DNA of 64,000 bases. It comes from Malaya genurostris. Its lineage: Eukaryota > Arthropoda > Insecta > Diptera > Culicidae. The stretch covers positions 170,940,975-171,004,974 of the forward strand of contig NC_080572.1 in the NCBI RefSeq assembly GCF_030247185.1, given 5' to 3'. The translations under genes were made by a program, and so were the position numbers. Below, one piece after another: positions 39,201 to 47,779 of this stretch (positions are counted from its first letter, which is position 1; every line of letters begins with the position of its first letter). The notes under the pieces are model-generated. The model made no database searches. It worked only from the letters and a program-made list of their open reading frames with translations, and was not told where the DNA came from.

Positions 39201-39631
39201 TCTTTCGATGTATAAAGCCCCAGTACAATGACCTTACGCACAAAGAAATTTTCTTAATTGCTTGTACTTTGTACAACAACACGATTCATTCAGCCACCGG
39301 TTTCAAACCGAGAGAGATTTTCTTTGGGCTAAAGGACGAACACGAACGGCCTCTTGACATTCAGAAAATGATAGAAAAAAGAGACAACTTCTATGATGAG
39401 GTAATTTTGGCAAACGATAAGACACGATCAAAAAATTTATCCTTCCACAATAAAGGAAGAGAAGAAGCACCTCACATAGCAGACGAAGAAATAGTTTTCA
39501 AAAGGATTCAAGGAATCAAAAAGAAAACTAAAGAAAGATTTTCACCGACTGAAGCTATGGAGGACAAACAAAGAACGATCCTCGATAGGTCCGGCCGGGA
39601 AATTCACAAAGAAAACATAAAAAGACTTTGA
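36179..39631 (+). CDS. pol: Element B Pol polyprotein
   Basis: About 1150 codons after the slip. Protease: FLIDTGANKNYIS (about 36270). RT: WRLVIDYRKLNEKT, STLDLASGFHQIEV, LRMPFGLKNAPSTFQ and FIYMDDIIVF, an M in place of the usual L or V in YxDD. RNase H: FILTTDASNHAIGAVLSQ, TLYTDHKPLTY and YKPGKQNVVADGLSR. Integrase: HESAHRG...CEICNRNKY, then the core with aspartate in IHIDIFL, aspartate in IVSDNEPAF and glutamate in SESNGLVERFH. The basic tail ends at 39631. No stop is seen. It processes Gag-Pol, copies the RNA and integrates the DNA. Confidence 0.93.
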   Translation, partial: SSSGGRLSSDVNNFIPYIEINTSKGLLKFLIDTGANKNYISTKHVNLQKCRFTEPTSVQNINGCHKINQFVEFNPFIQIPGTQKLKFYIFDFHPYFDGLIGYEALQLLKANILTASNELQFASGKIQMQRKYPHSQRIQLNSNETKFVSFPVNINNGDFLVSEDTFICNNILLHSGLYSAVNSRACLAITNSSNELSRIDISQPMEFELNNFETQPSPKFAKPINQRLFDQLRLNHLNSDEKSKLLNVISRNQGVFLLEGEHLTFTNAIKHSIKTKDDLPIYSKSYRYPFCHKEEVQKQILKMLEQGIIRHSVSPWTSPVWIVPKKMDASGQKKWRLVIDYRKLNEKTIDDRYPIPNITDILDKLGRCNYFSTLDLASGFHQIEVEASDIPKTAFNVENGHYEFLRMPFGLKNAPSTFQRVMDNVLREHIGLRCFIYMDDIIVFSSSLQEHLDNLGKIFDTLSRCNMKVQLDKCEFLCKEVAFLGHIVTTEGVKPNPDKINIIKNWPLPKSEKELRSFLGILGYYRKFIKDFAKIAKPLTNSLRKGETIIHSEEFIKSFQKCKAILTSNDILQYPDFDKPFILTTDASNHAIGAVLSQGPLGKDKPIAFASRTLNKSEENYSTIEKELLAIVWSCKHFRPYLYGRKFTLYTDHKPLTYSLNLKEPNQRLIHWRLSLAEFDYDVQYKPGKQNVVADGLSRVVQEINVNENELSSDNATVHSADTDDSEYIPCTEKPLNYFSNQIILQVGPEEDNIHEEVFPRVHRRTITKLIFGIPQLITIFKDFMDLKRNNCILCPESLINTIQIVYKNYFSRCKTFKIFITQKLLVDLKTLEEQSATIEQTHESAHRGVWENEKQISNRFYFPKMKHKIQQFIKICEICNRNKYDRHPYKIKLGSTPNTKKPLEIIHIDIFLTQPYIFLSAVDKFSRFGVLIPIKSRNIVDVRRGLLKLFSTYGTPELIVSDNEPAFRSADIRGMVNNLNVQMHFVPANHSESNGLVERFHSTVAEIFRCIKPQYNDLTHKEIFLIACTLYNNTIHSATGFKPREIFFGLKDEHERPLDIQKMIEKRDNFYDEVILANDKTRSKNLSFHNKGREEAPHIADEEIVFKRIQGIKKKTKERFSPTEAMEDKQRTILDRSGREIHKENIKRL

Positions 39632-39639
39632 AATTAATA

Positions 39640-39656
39640 TTTGTCTTTCTTTCAGG
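39640..39656 (+). promoter_or_regulatory. Candidate 3' splice acceptor for env RNA
   Basis: TTTGTCTTTCTTTCAG is followed by GATGG, where ATG 39657 starts Env. A pyrimidine tract plus CAG one base before the initiation codon fits a spliced subgenomic env RNA, as known for Drosophila gypsy. Confidence 0.72.
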
Positions 39657-41369
39657 ATGGACTTTCGGATCATCGCACTCATTTCTCTCATTCCCTTTTC
39701 CTATCCTCAATTCATTCAAATACATGACATTTCGAATAATCCGGGTGCGTTAATTATGAAAGTTGGAGAAGGAAGAATTAGTTTAGGCTATGATAAGGTT
39801 TTGCACATTATAGAATTAAACCAGTTCCAGAATTCAATTACTACAATTAAAAATGTGTTGAATCGAATCAACAATAAAACAGGAGATTTTTCAAATTTAA
39901 TCGAATTAAAGCTTTCAATGATAAATGATACATTCATGAGCCTTCTCCCAAGAAACAGAAAGGTAAAAAGATCAATAGAAGTGTTAGGAAGCACTATCAA
40001 ACTAATCACCGGAAATTTAGATGCCCAGGATTTGAGAAATATTAATGCAGATCTATATGCACTGAAAAACAATGAAAATAGCTTATTAAATGAAAATAAC
40101 AAACAAATATCTATCAATGCAAATTTTCAAGAACGAATTAATATTGTAAACAATCAGATCAAGGATCATGAGAACAGTTTAGCTAAAATTTTACTTAAAG
40201 AAGATTATATCATAACTGAATCCACTAAAATTTCAATCTTATTTCAATTAGATATGCTCTTAAACTCATTACATTCTATAGAAAATAGCTTATCACTCGT
40301 CAAGGTCAACATAATAAACAAACAAATTTTATCAAATAGTGAACTAGAGGTCATAGCAGCAAAGCTAACCAAGCAAGGATTCAAGATTGATAGTTTAGAC
40401 GAAGTTTGCGTGTACCTGACAACTACAGCGTTTTATCAAGGAGATAACATCATTATCAGCATCAATATCCCTAACGTACAGCCTATTGTGTTTGACAAAA
40501 TGCTTTTATTACCGCTACCTGTGAACAACAAAACAGTGAACATTGACCACAAAGTAATCTTCAAACATGTAAACGAGACGTTAGCCGTTTCTACAGGATG
40601 CCAAGAAACGCCCAAAATTACTATCTGTAAACGAGAACTATTGACAAACATCAGTGCAGATGATTGCATCGCACCATTGATTAGAGGTTTGAACGGAAAA
40701 TGTCCCTTCTCAGAATTGCCACAAACCATCGAATATGAATTACCCGCACCTGGTACCATAATAGTCAAAGCGCTCACCAACAAAATTACATTGAGCAGCA
40801 CGTGTGGAATTAATCAAAAAGAATTGAAAGGCATTTTTCTCGTCTCATTCCACAATTGTACCATCATTATTGGAAACAAATTATTCGAAAACTATGAAAT
40901 TCAATTCCGTCACCCTATTATCGCACCTCTAAGGTCAAACCAAATCGCAGAAACACATTTGGAAAAATACGTCAACATAACCCAGTTACATGACCTACAT
41001 ATCGAAAACAGGAAGAACCTTCAATCTTTGGAATTGAAACAACATTTATCAATTGGTTCCTTCATATGCGCAGTTATCCTGATTACAACAATTCTAGGCA
41101 TCGTTTATCATAAAACCAAAATATCTTCAACAGCATTAGTCGAACGCACGGGTCGTGCTTCTTTAAGGGATGGAGGAGTTAACAGCCAGCGTTTCCCAAG
41201 AACGTCACCAATAGCAGACGATCGAGATTCCCACAGAATGAAGACCGCAGCATCAACAACAATCGTCGCCCCAGCATCAGTCACGTACACGGTAAACAAA
41301 TCTTGTATCGCGTTACCGGCGCTAGGAAATAGTAAATCGACAGGGTTCTCACGATCGGCAGCTAGCTAG
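39657..41369 (+). CDS. env: Element B Env, F-like membrane fusion glycoprotein
   Basis: 570 residues with ATG. Signal peptide at residues 1-18 (IIALISLIPFSYP). A furin-type site RKVKRS near residue 105 is followed by a hydrophobic stretch that could be a fusion peptide. There is a cysteine-rich ectodomain with NxS/T sites and a membrane anchor near residues 460-485 (IGSFICAVILITTILGIVYH). The frame then runs through the polypurine tract into the 3' LTR, and about 63 residues are encoded by LTR sequence before the stop at 41369. This read-in gives a longer cytoplasmic tail than element A Env. Known errantivirus Env proteins have the same layout. Confidence 0.88.
   Translation: MDFRIIALISLIPFSYPQFIQIHDISNNPGALIMKVGEGRISLGYDKVLHIIELNQFQNSITTIKNVLNRINNKTGDFSNLIELKLSMINDTFMSLLPRNRKVKRSIEVLGSTIKLITGNLDAQDLRNINADLYALKNNENSLLNENNKQISINANFQERINIVNNQIKDHENSLAKILLKEDYIITESTKISILFQLDMLLNSLHSIENSLSLVKVNIINKQILSNSELEVIAAKLTKQGFKIDSLDEVCVYLTTTAFYQGDNIIISINIPNVQPIVFDKMLLLPLPVNNKTVNIDHKVIFKHVNETLAVSTGCQETPKITICKRELLTNISADDCIAPLIRGLNGKCPFSELPQTIEYELPAPGTIIVKALTNKITLSSTCGINQKELKGIFLVSFHNCTIIIGNKLFENYEIQFRHPIIAPLRSNQIAETHLEKYVNITQLHDLHIENRKNLQSLELKQHLSIGSFICAVILITTILGIVYHKTKISSTALVERTGRASLRDGGVNSQRFPRTSPIADDRDSHRMKTAASTTIVAPASVTYTVNKSCIALPALGNSKSTGFSRSAAS
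41165..41176 (+). promoter_or_regulatory. Element B polypurine tract
   Basis: AAGGGATGGAGG lies directly before the 3' LTR (AGTTAAC). It is inside the env frame. Confidence 0.85.
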
Positions 41370-41483
41370 GTTAGGCTTAGAGTAAAGTTAGAACAAAAAT
41401 AAAGTTTAGTTTCAGTTTAACCTTAGAAGTGAAAAGTGTTCTCTCTTTTTAAAAACCCCTTTGCGAGGGTAGATATTTTAAAT
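41177..41483 (+). repeat. Element B 3' LTR
   Basis: 307-bp partner of 34274-34580; no difference found by eye. The following TATATATATATG returns to the LINE 3' UTR. Confidence 0.95.
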
Positions 41484-41617
41484 TATATATATATGATTTG
41501 GTTATTACCATGAAGACATCATTTGCTTCCGCAATTCTGAGATTTTTGTGTAGGGAAAATTCTAAACCTACTTGTATTGTGTAATGGGGAAAAGGAACTT
41601 ATATACTAACTTACTAA

Positions 41618-44272
41618 CTAATACAGAGAGCGAATCGATTCAATTGAAGATTGCATCGATTTTTGTCGGAATTTGCTTATAATATTATGTGACATTACAT
41701 CTAATGGTTCTATATTTGTGAGTCTGTGTAACTCATTTGTACTAAACCAGGGAGGACGCTTCAGAATCATTTTCAGAATTTTATTCTGAATCCTTTGAAG
41801 CGTTTTCTTCCTGGTGGAACAACAGCTTGACCAAATTGGTACCGCATAAAGCATGGCTGGTCTGAAAATTTGTTTATAAATTAACAATTTGTTTTTTAGA
41901 CAGAGCTTAGAATTTCTGTTTATAAGAGGATATAAACATTTAATATATTTATTACACTTTGCCTGGATTCCTTCAATGTGATCCTTGAAAGTGAGTTTTT
42001 TGTCATACGTTAAACCTAAGTATTTAGCTTGATCAGACCATGTCAATTCCAAGCCATTCAATTTGAGAATGTGATTATTGTTTGGTTTTAGAAAAGAAGC
42101 TCTTGGCTTGTGAGGAAAGATAATTAATTGCGTTTTTGCTGCATTTGGTTTAATTTTCCATTTTGACAGATAATCACTGAAAATATTTAAACTTCTTTGT
42201 AGGCGACTGCAGATCACTCTTAGATTTCTACCTGTGGCTAACAGACTTGTGTCGTCACAGAATAGCGATTTCTGACAACCAACGGGTAGATTTGGTAGAT
42301 CAGAAGTGAAAATATTATACAAGATTGGAGCTACACTCGAACCCTGCGGAACACCGGCTCGTACGGGTAGCATTTCAGATTTACAATTCTGATAGCTAAC
42401 CTGAAGAGTACGATCAGTTAAATAATTTTGAATCATTTTGATCAAATAAATAGGAAACTGGAAATCAGACATTTTTGCTATTAAACCTTTGTGCCAAACA
42501 CTGTCGAATGCTTTTTCTATGTCTAGAAGAGCAACTCCAGTGGATAACCCAGAAGATTTATTTGCTTTTATCATGTTCGTTACTCTGACAAGTTGATGAG
42601 TAGTTGAATGTTCATGACGAAATCCAAACTGTTCTGGTAAAAAAATTGAATTCTCATTTATATGAGTCATCATTCTTAACAAGATAATTTTTTCAAAAAG
42701 TTTACTGATAGAAGAAAGTAAGCTAATTGGGCGATAACTTGATGTTTCTGCTGGGTTTTTATCAGGTTTTAGGATAGGAATTACTTTAGCGTTTTTCCAT
42801 CTTTTTGGGAAGTAAGCTAATGAAAAACACTTGTTGAAAATTTTAACCAGGAGTCTCAAGGCAACATCGGGAAGATTTTTAATAAGAATATTAAAAATTC
42901 CATCATTACCAGGAGCCTTCATGTTTTTGAGTTTCCTAATAATTGATTTAATTTCATCAAAATTCGTCTCAAAAATGTCATCGTGTGATAACACTTGGGT
43001 TGAAATATGATCATACTTCAGTGAGACTTCATTTTCAATAGGACTCACAACGTTTAAATTAAAATTGTGGACACTCTCGAACTGCTGAGCTAGCTTTTGA
43101 GCTTTTTCACCATTTGTAAGAAGTATTTGATTTCCTTCCTTGAGAGCAGGAATTGGTTTCTGAGGTTTCTTAAGAACCTTAGAAAGTTTCCAGAAAGGTT
43201 TAGAATATGGTTTAATTTGTTCAACTTCTTTAGCGAAATTTTCATTTCGCAAAAGAGTAAATCTATGTTTAATTTCTTTTTGTAAATCCTTAACTATGTT
43301 TTTCATAGCAGGATCACGAGAACGTTGATATTGTCGTCGACGAACATTCTTCAACCGAATGAGCAGTTGAAGATTGTCATCGATGATAGGAGAATTTAAT
43401 TTAGTTTGAGCTTTGGGAACTGAAAGATTTCTAGCTTCGATAATATAATGATTCAAATTATCAATTGCTGTGTCGATGTCCGCAGAATTTTCTAAAATAG
43501 TTTCATGATCCACATGATTTTCAATGTGAGATCTGTAATCCAACCAATTAGCTCTATGATAGTTGAAAACAGAACTAATTGGATTAATTATAGCTTCGTT
43601 GGAAAGTCTGAATGTTACTGGAAGATGATCTGAGTCAAAGTCAGCATGTGTAATCGGTTCACTACAAATGTGACTTTGATCTGTTAGAACCAGATCAATT
43701 GTAGACGGGTTTTTCACGGAAGAGAAACAAGTAGGATTACTGGGATGAAGAACTGTAAAGTAACCAGCTGAGAGTTGATTATGAAGTATTTTACTATTAC
43801 TGTTATTTTGCCTACAATTCCACTGGACATGCTTAGCATTTAAGTCCCCTATTACGAAAAATTTCGATCGATATCTTGTAAGTTTTTGCAAATCGCCTTT
43901 AAAGAAATTTAATTGTTCGCCGGTGCATTGGAATGGCAAATATGCTCCAGCGATGAAATAAATTCCATGAATGGTTTCAACTTCGATTCCCAAGCTTTCA
44001 ATAACTTTAGTATTGAAAGAAGGTAAAATTCGATGTTTAATTTGCCGTTGGACAAAAATGGCAACTCCACCACCAATTCCAGTAAACCTGTCAAATCGAT
44101 GAACCACATAATGTGGATTACTTTTCAATTTTACATTTGGTTTAAGAAAAGTTTCTGTCACAATGGCAATATGAATTTTGTGAACTTTGAGAAAATTATA
44201 AAATTCATCTTCACTCGATTTCAAAGATCGAGCATTCCAATTTAAAATATTCAAATAATTATTTAACATCAC
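41618..44272 (-). CDS. LINE copy 2 ORF2: endonuclease and reverse transcriptase
   Basis: 884 residues, same layout as 14733-17387. Endonuclease motifs are TETFLKP, GDLNAKH and SDHLPV. RT motifs are FGFRHEHSTTHQL, LDIEKAFDSVWH and FCDDTSLL. Compared with copy 1 I count five residue changes (G to S after NNSN, I to V in PISS, I to F in DDII, S to A in IKSN, L to M in KSEL). The gene is open, but its 3' UTR now carries element B, so a transcript would have to read through about 7 kb to reach the LINE poly(A) end. Confidence 0.93.
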   Translation of the reverse strand: MMLNNYLNILNWNARSLKSSEDEFYNFLKVHKIHIAIVTETFLKPNVKLKSNPHYVVHRFDRFTGIGGGVAIFVQRQIKHRILPSFNTKVIESLGIEVETIHGIYFIAGAYLPFQCTGEQLNFFKGDLQKLTRYRSKFFVIGDLNAKHVQWNCRQNNSNSKILHNQLSAGYFTVLHPSNPTCFSSVKNPSTIDLVLTDQSHICSEPITHADFDSDHLPVTFRLSNEAIINPISSVFNYHRANWLDYRSHIENHVDHETILENSADIDTAIDNLNHYIIEARNLSVPKAQTKLNSPIIDDNLQLLIRLKNVRRRQYQRSRDPAMKNIVKDLQKEIKHRFTLLRNENFAKEVEQIKPYSKPFWKLSKVLKKPQKPIPALKEGNQILLTNGEKAQKLAQQFESVHNFNLNVVSPIENEVSLKYDHISTQVLSHDDIFETNFDEIKSIIRKLKNMKAPGNDGIFNILIKNLPDVALRLLVKIFNKCFSLAYFPKRWKNAKVIPILKPDKNPAETSSYRPISLLSSISKLFEKIILLRMMTHINENSIFLPEQFGFRHEHSTTHQLVRVTNMIKANKSSGLSTGVALLDIEKAFDSVWHKGLIAKMSDFQFPIYLIKMIQNYLTDRTLQVSYQNCKSEMLPVRAGVPQGSSVAPILYNIFTSDLPNLPVGCQKSLFCDDTSLLATGRNLRVICSRLQRSLNIFSDYLSKWKIKPNAAKTQLIIFPHKPRASFLKPNNNHILKLNGLELTWSDQAKYLGLTYDKKLTFKDHIEGIQAKCNKYIKCLYPLINRNSKLCLKNKLLIYKQIFRPAMLYAVPIWSSCCSTRKKTLQRIQNKILKMILKRPPWFSTNELHRLTNIEPLDVMSHNIISKFRQKSMQSSIESIRSLY

Positions 44273-45749
44273 TGTTAAATTTTAAATTCATTATAATATT
44301 ATTTGCAAATTTCCATCCGATTTGAAATGCTTCAAAAAGTGATGAAGTCGAATTCATTTGGATGATCATTTGAAAAAGTTGATCTTGTAGGTAGATCATT
44401 TTATTTTCAGTTATATCGCCTAAATCGACTTCATTTAAAGAAGCGAATGGCATTGAAGGAATATTTGTAGGTAGACTGCCATTAGAAGAAGATGATTTGG
44501 CCGGTCTACCTATTAATAAATTGTTTTCGTTAGAAGAAGAACTGCAAGGCGGTCCTGTGTTTTGATTATTTACATTAGAAGAAATAGGTGATAGATTTCT
44601 ACCTAATATACCAGCATAACTGACATTAGAAGAAGATGATGACGAGGTCGATCTACCTGTCAATAAATTGTTTTCGTTAGAAGACGAATTGGCAGGTGCC
44701 TTAGAAGAATTTTCAGGTATATTCTGTAAATTTAAGGTCGTTGATTTGACTTGTTGTCTAAGCGAACGAGCGTTTAAAATTTTTTCTCTGACAGGACATT
44801 TCAAATAATTGGATTTATGATTTCCATTGCAATTTGAACATGAAAATTTATCAGTGGTTTCATTCATTGGACAATCGTCTTTCGAATGCGATTTACCACA
44901 ATTCAAACACCGTATATCCATATGACAATTTTTGGTTCCATGACCGAAGCCTTGGCAACGACGACATTGCGTTAAGTTTGCAATACGATTATGCCGTTTA
45001 TAATGTTCCCAATGAATTTTAATGTGGGAAATGAAACGTACTTTTTCTAAAGTTTTCAAATTGTTTACATCACTTCGATTGAAGTGTATTAGGTAAAGTT
45101 CATGGGAAATTCCAGAGCGTGGTTTAGAAGTACCATTCGCTCTTTTTTTCATAAGTATTACTTGGGAAGGGGCAAAACCAAGCAATTCTTTTAGTTCATT
45201 TTTAATTTCATCAATACTTTGATCATTTGATAATCCTTTCAAGACAGCCTTGAAGGGTCTGTCTGATTTTATATCATATGAATAAAATTTATGAAGTTTT
45301 TCGGACAAATATCGAATAAGACGTTCGTAATCTTCCAATCCATCCACCAAGACTCGACATTCTCCTCTTCGTCCGATTTGAAATGAGACTTTTACTTCCG
45401 GGAGAAAAGTAGAAAGCTCAGTACGGAATGCTTTGAAGTCGGAAATCATCACCGTCACTGGTGGCATAGATTGATGTTTCTTCCCAGAACGACAAGCGTC
45501 CATTTTGGGAATTTTTGAAGAATTTTCTTCTATGTCGCTACAATCGGATTCAGGAAGAATCTCGTAAATATTGTTAGACGGCATAGGATCAGCGGAAGGG
45601 AAATCCGTCCGTTGTCTTTTATTTTTACATTCAGATTCTATAAGATCGTGAATGTTATTAGAAAAATGTTGAATAACGGATTGTGATTTATTCCGTATTG
45701 AATTATTTTTAGCCTTAGGCTTGTTGCCTTTCCGGTTGGACGCAGGCAT
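44259..45749 (-). CDS. LINE copy 2 ORF1: zinc-knuckle RNA-binding protein
   Basis: 496 residues, collinear with 17374-18864, with three CCHC knuckles (CRRCQGFGHGTKNC and two more). Five residue changes from copy 1 are visible, including T to P in EILTESD, S to R in YESLIRY and A to D in SKDACP. The overlap with ORF2 is 14 bases, as in copy 1. Confidence 0.92.
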   Translation of the reverse strand: MPASNRKGNKPKAKNNSIRNKSQSVIQHFSNNIHDLIESECKNKRQRTDFPSADPMPSNNIYEILPESDCSDIEENSSKIPKMDACRSGKKHQSMPPVTVMISDFKAFRTELSTFLPEVKVSFQIGRRGECRVLVDGLEDYERLIRYLSEKLHKFYSYDIKSDRPFKAVLKGLSNDQSIDEIKNELKELLGFAPSQVILMKKRANGTSKPRSGISHELYLIHFNRSDVNNLKTLEKVRFISHIKIHWEHYKRHNRIANLTQCRRCQGFGHGTKNCHMDIRCLNCGKSHSKDDCPMNETTDKFSCSNCNGNHKSNYLKCPVREKILNARSLRQQVKSTTLNLQNIPENSSKAPANSSSNENNLLTGRSTSSSSSSNVSYAGILGRNLSPISSNVNNQNTGPPCSSSSNENNLLIGRPAKSSSSNGSLPTNIPSMPFASLNEVDLGDITENKMIYLQDQLFQMIIQMNSTSSLFEAFQIGWKFANNIIMNLKFNSDVK

Positions 45750-46044
45750 TTTTGAAATTAATGAAATTTTAAATTAAATTAACTAGGCTAAATTAGTCTT
45801 CGATTAGACTCCTAGCTAGCCTTAAAAAAGGCTGATTAATTTCTTAGTTACTCTAATATCACTCTTTGTATCACTTAGTCACTCTAATATCACTCTTTGT
45901 ATCACTTAGTCACTTAGTTAGTGATTCAGGTAGCCTTGAAAAAGACTGAAGCCTTGAATCAATGAAACTCTAGGTAGCCAGAAAAAAATTCCAGGAGCCA
46001 AGAGCTATACGCGTGCGGTGCGAACGACTGTTCAACACCGACTG
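45750..46044 (-). promoter_or_regulatory. LINE copy 2 5' UTR
   Basis: Near-identical to 18865-19162, including the doubled TCACTCTAATATCACTC words. It lacks two A in one A run. Confidence 0.6.
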
Positions 46045-46058
46045 CGCTGAGACAAATT

Positions 46059-46634
46059 AATTCTCATTCTCATAAGACAACCACGCGCATGCGACGTACT
46101 TTTGCCGCTCTCAAGAGAACTCTTTGGCACATTTACGTACCGCACCAGAAACTGATGCACGCTTCGCTGTATAGTCTCATCGCATTCTGCCAAGAGCGAG
46201 GCTCAAGCGCTCCCGTCGCATGAGATAGCGCGGCGCGCTCGTTTCATGCGATCTACGAGCGGTTTGTACGTTATTTTCATCCTCTTCATCTCTTCCTTTA
46301 GGATAGGACACAAGTCGCACGAACCGCTCTAGGCACGAAAAAATAATTATAACAGCAGCTTTTACTGTGGCTCACAAAGCACACAAGCTGCGTTCATAAA
46401 AAATCTCGTGCGCTGTCTCGTGAGACCAAAGCGCACGAGTCGCGCGCAGAAGAAAATGCGATGCTCTGAAATTTCAAGCTGTACATCCCGTTTCTATGTG
46501 CTCGCTACGCGTCTCGTACACGCTTTTGGTTTGCTCTTTTAGTCGGCGCTCACGCTCACAGGATATAATATATATGCGACACACACATTTTCGGTGCGCT
46601 CTCGCTGTCGCATTTGTGCACGCATGAGCATTCA
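46059..46634. other. CACGGG element interior, no gene
   Basis: Rich in CGCG, GCGC and TCGTG words (for example CGCGCATGCGACGTAC) compared with its AT-rich flanks. No open frame of interest. Confidence 0.4.
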
Positions 46635-46700
46635 GAAGGCCTGCTTGAACCGAGAATCATTGGATCGCAAGTTCGTCTGATAATCGACTGAGCCACAGAA
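46635..46700 (-). ncRNA. tRNA-like promoter boxes (SINE head candidate)
   Basis: In minus sense TGTGGCTCAGTCGA fits box A (TGGCNNAGTNG) and CGGTTCAAGCAGG about 40 bases later fits box B loosely. The other arm of the CACGGG element, at 34055-34110, has TGTCTCAGCGC and GGGTTCAAGTCGC in the same sense. A clean cloverleaf is not seen. Confidence 0.35.
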
Positions 46701-47758
46701 GCATGCATCTGCTTGGCCGGTAAAAGGTGCATTTAAATTCATACAGTCGCACCTGCTAGTAGAACGCAAGTTACAGTCGAAACCAATAAAATTCAAGCTC
46801 ATCTAGCATTAAGTCATTACAAATAAAATTTTCCGTCATTTGACAAATTAGGTCTTTATGAATTACATCGTATGAGTCAGTTCAAATTTTTTTTGAGTGT
46901 AGATTAATGGTAAGGCAAAAAGTAGTCATTGAAAAGCAAGAACTACTGAGATGTTTACTTGATCCTGAGGCATATTTATTTCATAATTGTGTTGTTTAAC
47001 CCAACGGCTGACAGAGAATTGACAACATAACGATAATTAACCGAAAGTTGACATTATAAGAGACTAAGCACGGTTACGCTTTTCACTTTGGCAAACATAT
47101 ATGTTACATTTTGAATTAATATATCTGAATGTATTCTGATATATGAAAATTTGTCACAAATTTAATGTGACTATTGTTGTTAGAATAATATTACAATTAT
47201 TATTGTTGTAGAATAATATTATTTTAAATAAACGTTTTTGCAAACGATGTTTTGAAAAAAATAAAAGACAATATCAATCCGCGGAATTTGCAGGTTCTTT
47301 TTAGAAGGTTTGATTTACACATGTTTTTCATGCAGTTCGTTTAAGTGTTTAAATTCTGAAGCAGAAAATTCAAAACTGGAGCAATTAACGCAAGTAAACA
47401 CGTTATTTTAGGCGTCGTCGTTTGTCATAAACATAATATTTTAATTGTTAATGATTAGTCAAAATCGCGTACAAATTACGTTCATCGCACCATTCCATTT
47501 ATTCATATTTGAAATCTTCATATTTTAAAACATAACGCCTGAATTTATGCTGCAAAAAATACCTTCGTTGCAGAAACACGCCTAAAGTTATACCCAACAA
47601 CGTCAAGTGCGTTACGTTTAAATTTCAGCGGAATCAGTCCAAATGGATCATGATCCGAGAACTTTTAATCATGGTGTATTATCATAACATGAAAATACAC
47701 TCTTTTCCCCAAATCATGACTCGTTTTGCTCATTTCTAAAATCGGAATTTTGCCCGTG
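46701..47758. other. CACGGG element, right arm, AT-rich
   Basis: No gene seen. It ends with several ATCATG words and the inverted CACGGG terminus. Confidence 0.5.
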
Positions 47759-47779
47759 TATCGTTTGAATCAATGCATA

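Larger units (their letters stand above)
34274..41483 (+). mobile_element. Element B: apparently intact env-bearing Ty3/Gypsy (errantivirus-like)
   Basis: 7210 bp. The 307-bp LTRs begin AGTTAACAGCC and end GATATTTTAAAT, equal in length and, by eye, without differences. TATA is duplicated at 34270-34273 and 41484-41487 within a TA repeat. It contains a tRNA-Ser-like primer site, gag, pol in -1 frame, env behind a splice acceptor, and a polypurine tract AAGGGATGGAGG. All three genes are open. It belongs to the same lineage as element A: matching LTR start, primer site, slippery site and Env type. Confidence 0.94.
34113..46044 (-). mobile_element. LINE copy 2: Jockey-clade element, split by element B
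   Basis: Same family as 14453-19162. The poly(A) complement is at 34111-34135 and the 5' end CAGTCGGTG at 46044. The target duplication CGCTGAGACAAATT is at 34099-34112 and 46045-46058. The 3' UTR TA microsatellite was the landing site of element B, which leaves 34113-34273 on the left and 41484-46044 on the right. ORF1 and ORF2 remain open. Only the 3' UTR is interrupted, which would separate the ORFs from the poly(A) end. Confidence 0.93.
32929..47758. mobile_element. CACGGG-ended DNA element (about 2.9 kb) hosting LINE copy 2
   Basis: Left end CACGGGAAAAAATCCG and inverted right end CACGGGCAAAATTCCG match at 14 of 16 bases and are flanked by TA on both sides. Subterminal regions on both sides are rich in ATCATG/CATGAT, including ATCATGATCC in each. 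After removing the LINE (34113-46044) and its target repeat, about 2.88 kb remain, with no convincing open frame. Probably a non-autonomous TA-targeting DNA transposon; the superfamily is unresolved. Confidence 0.72.

Noticed and set aside
39657..41369. Env as a captured host receptor gene
   Set aside because: Signal peptide, furin-type site, anchor and position after pol fit a retroelement Env; no host receptor domain is seen.
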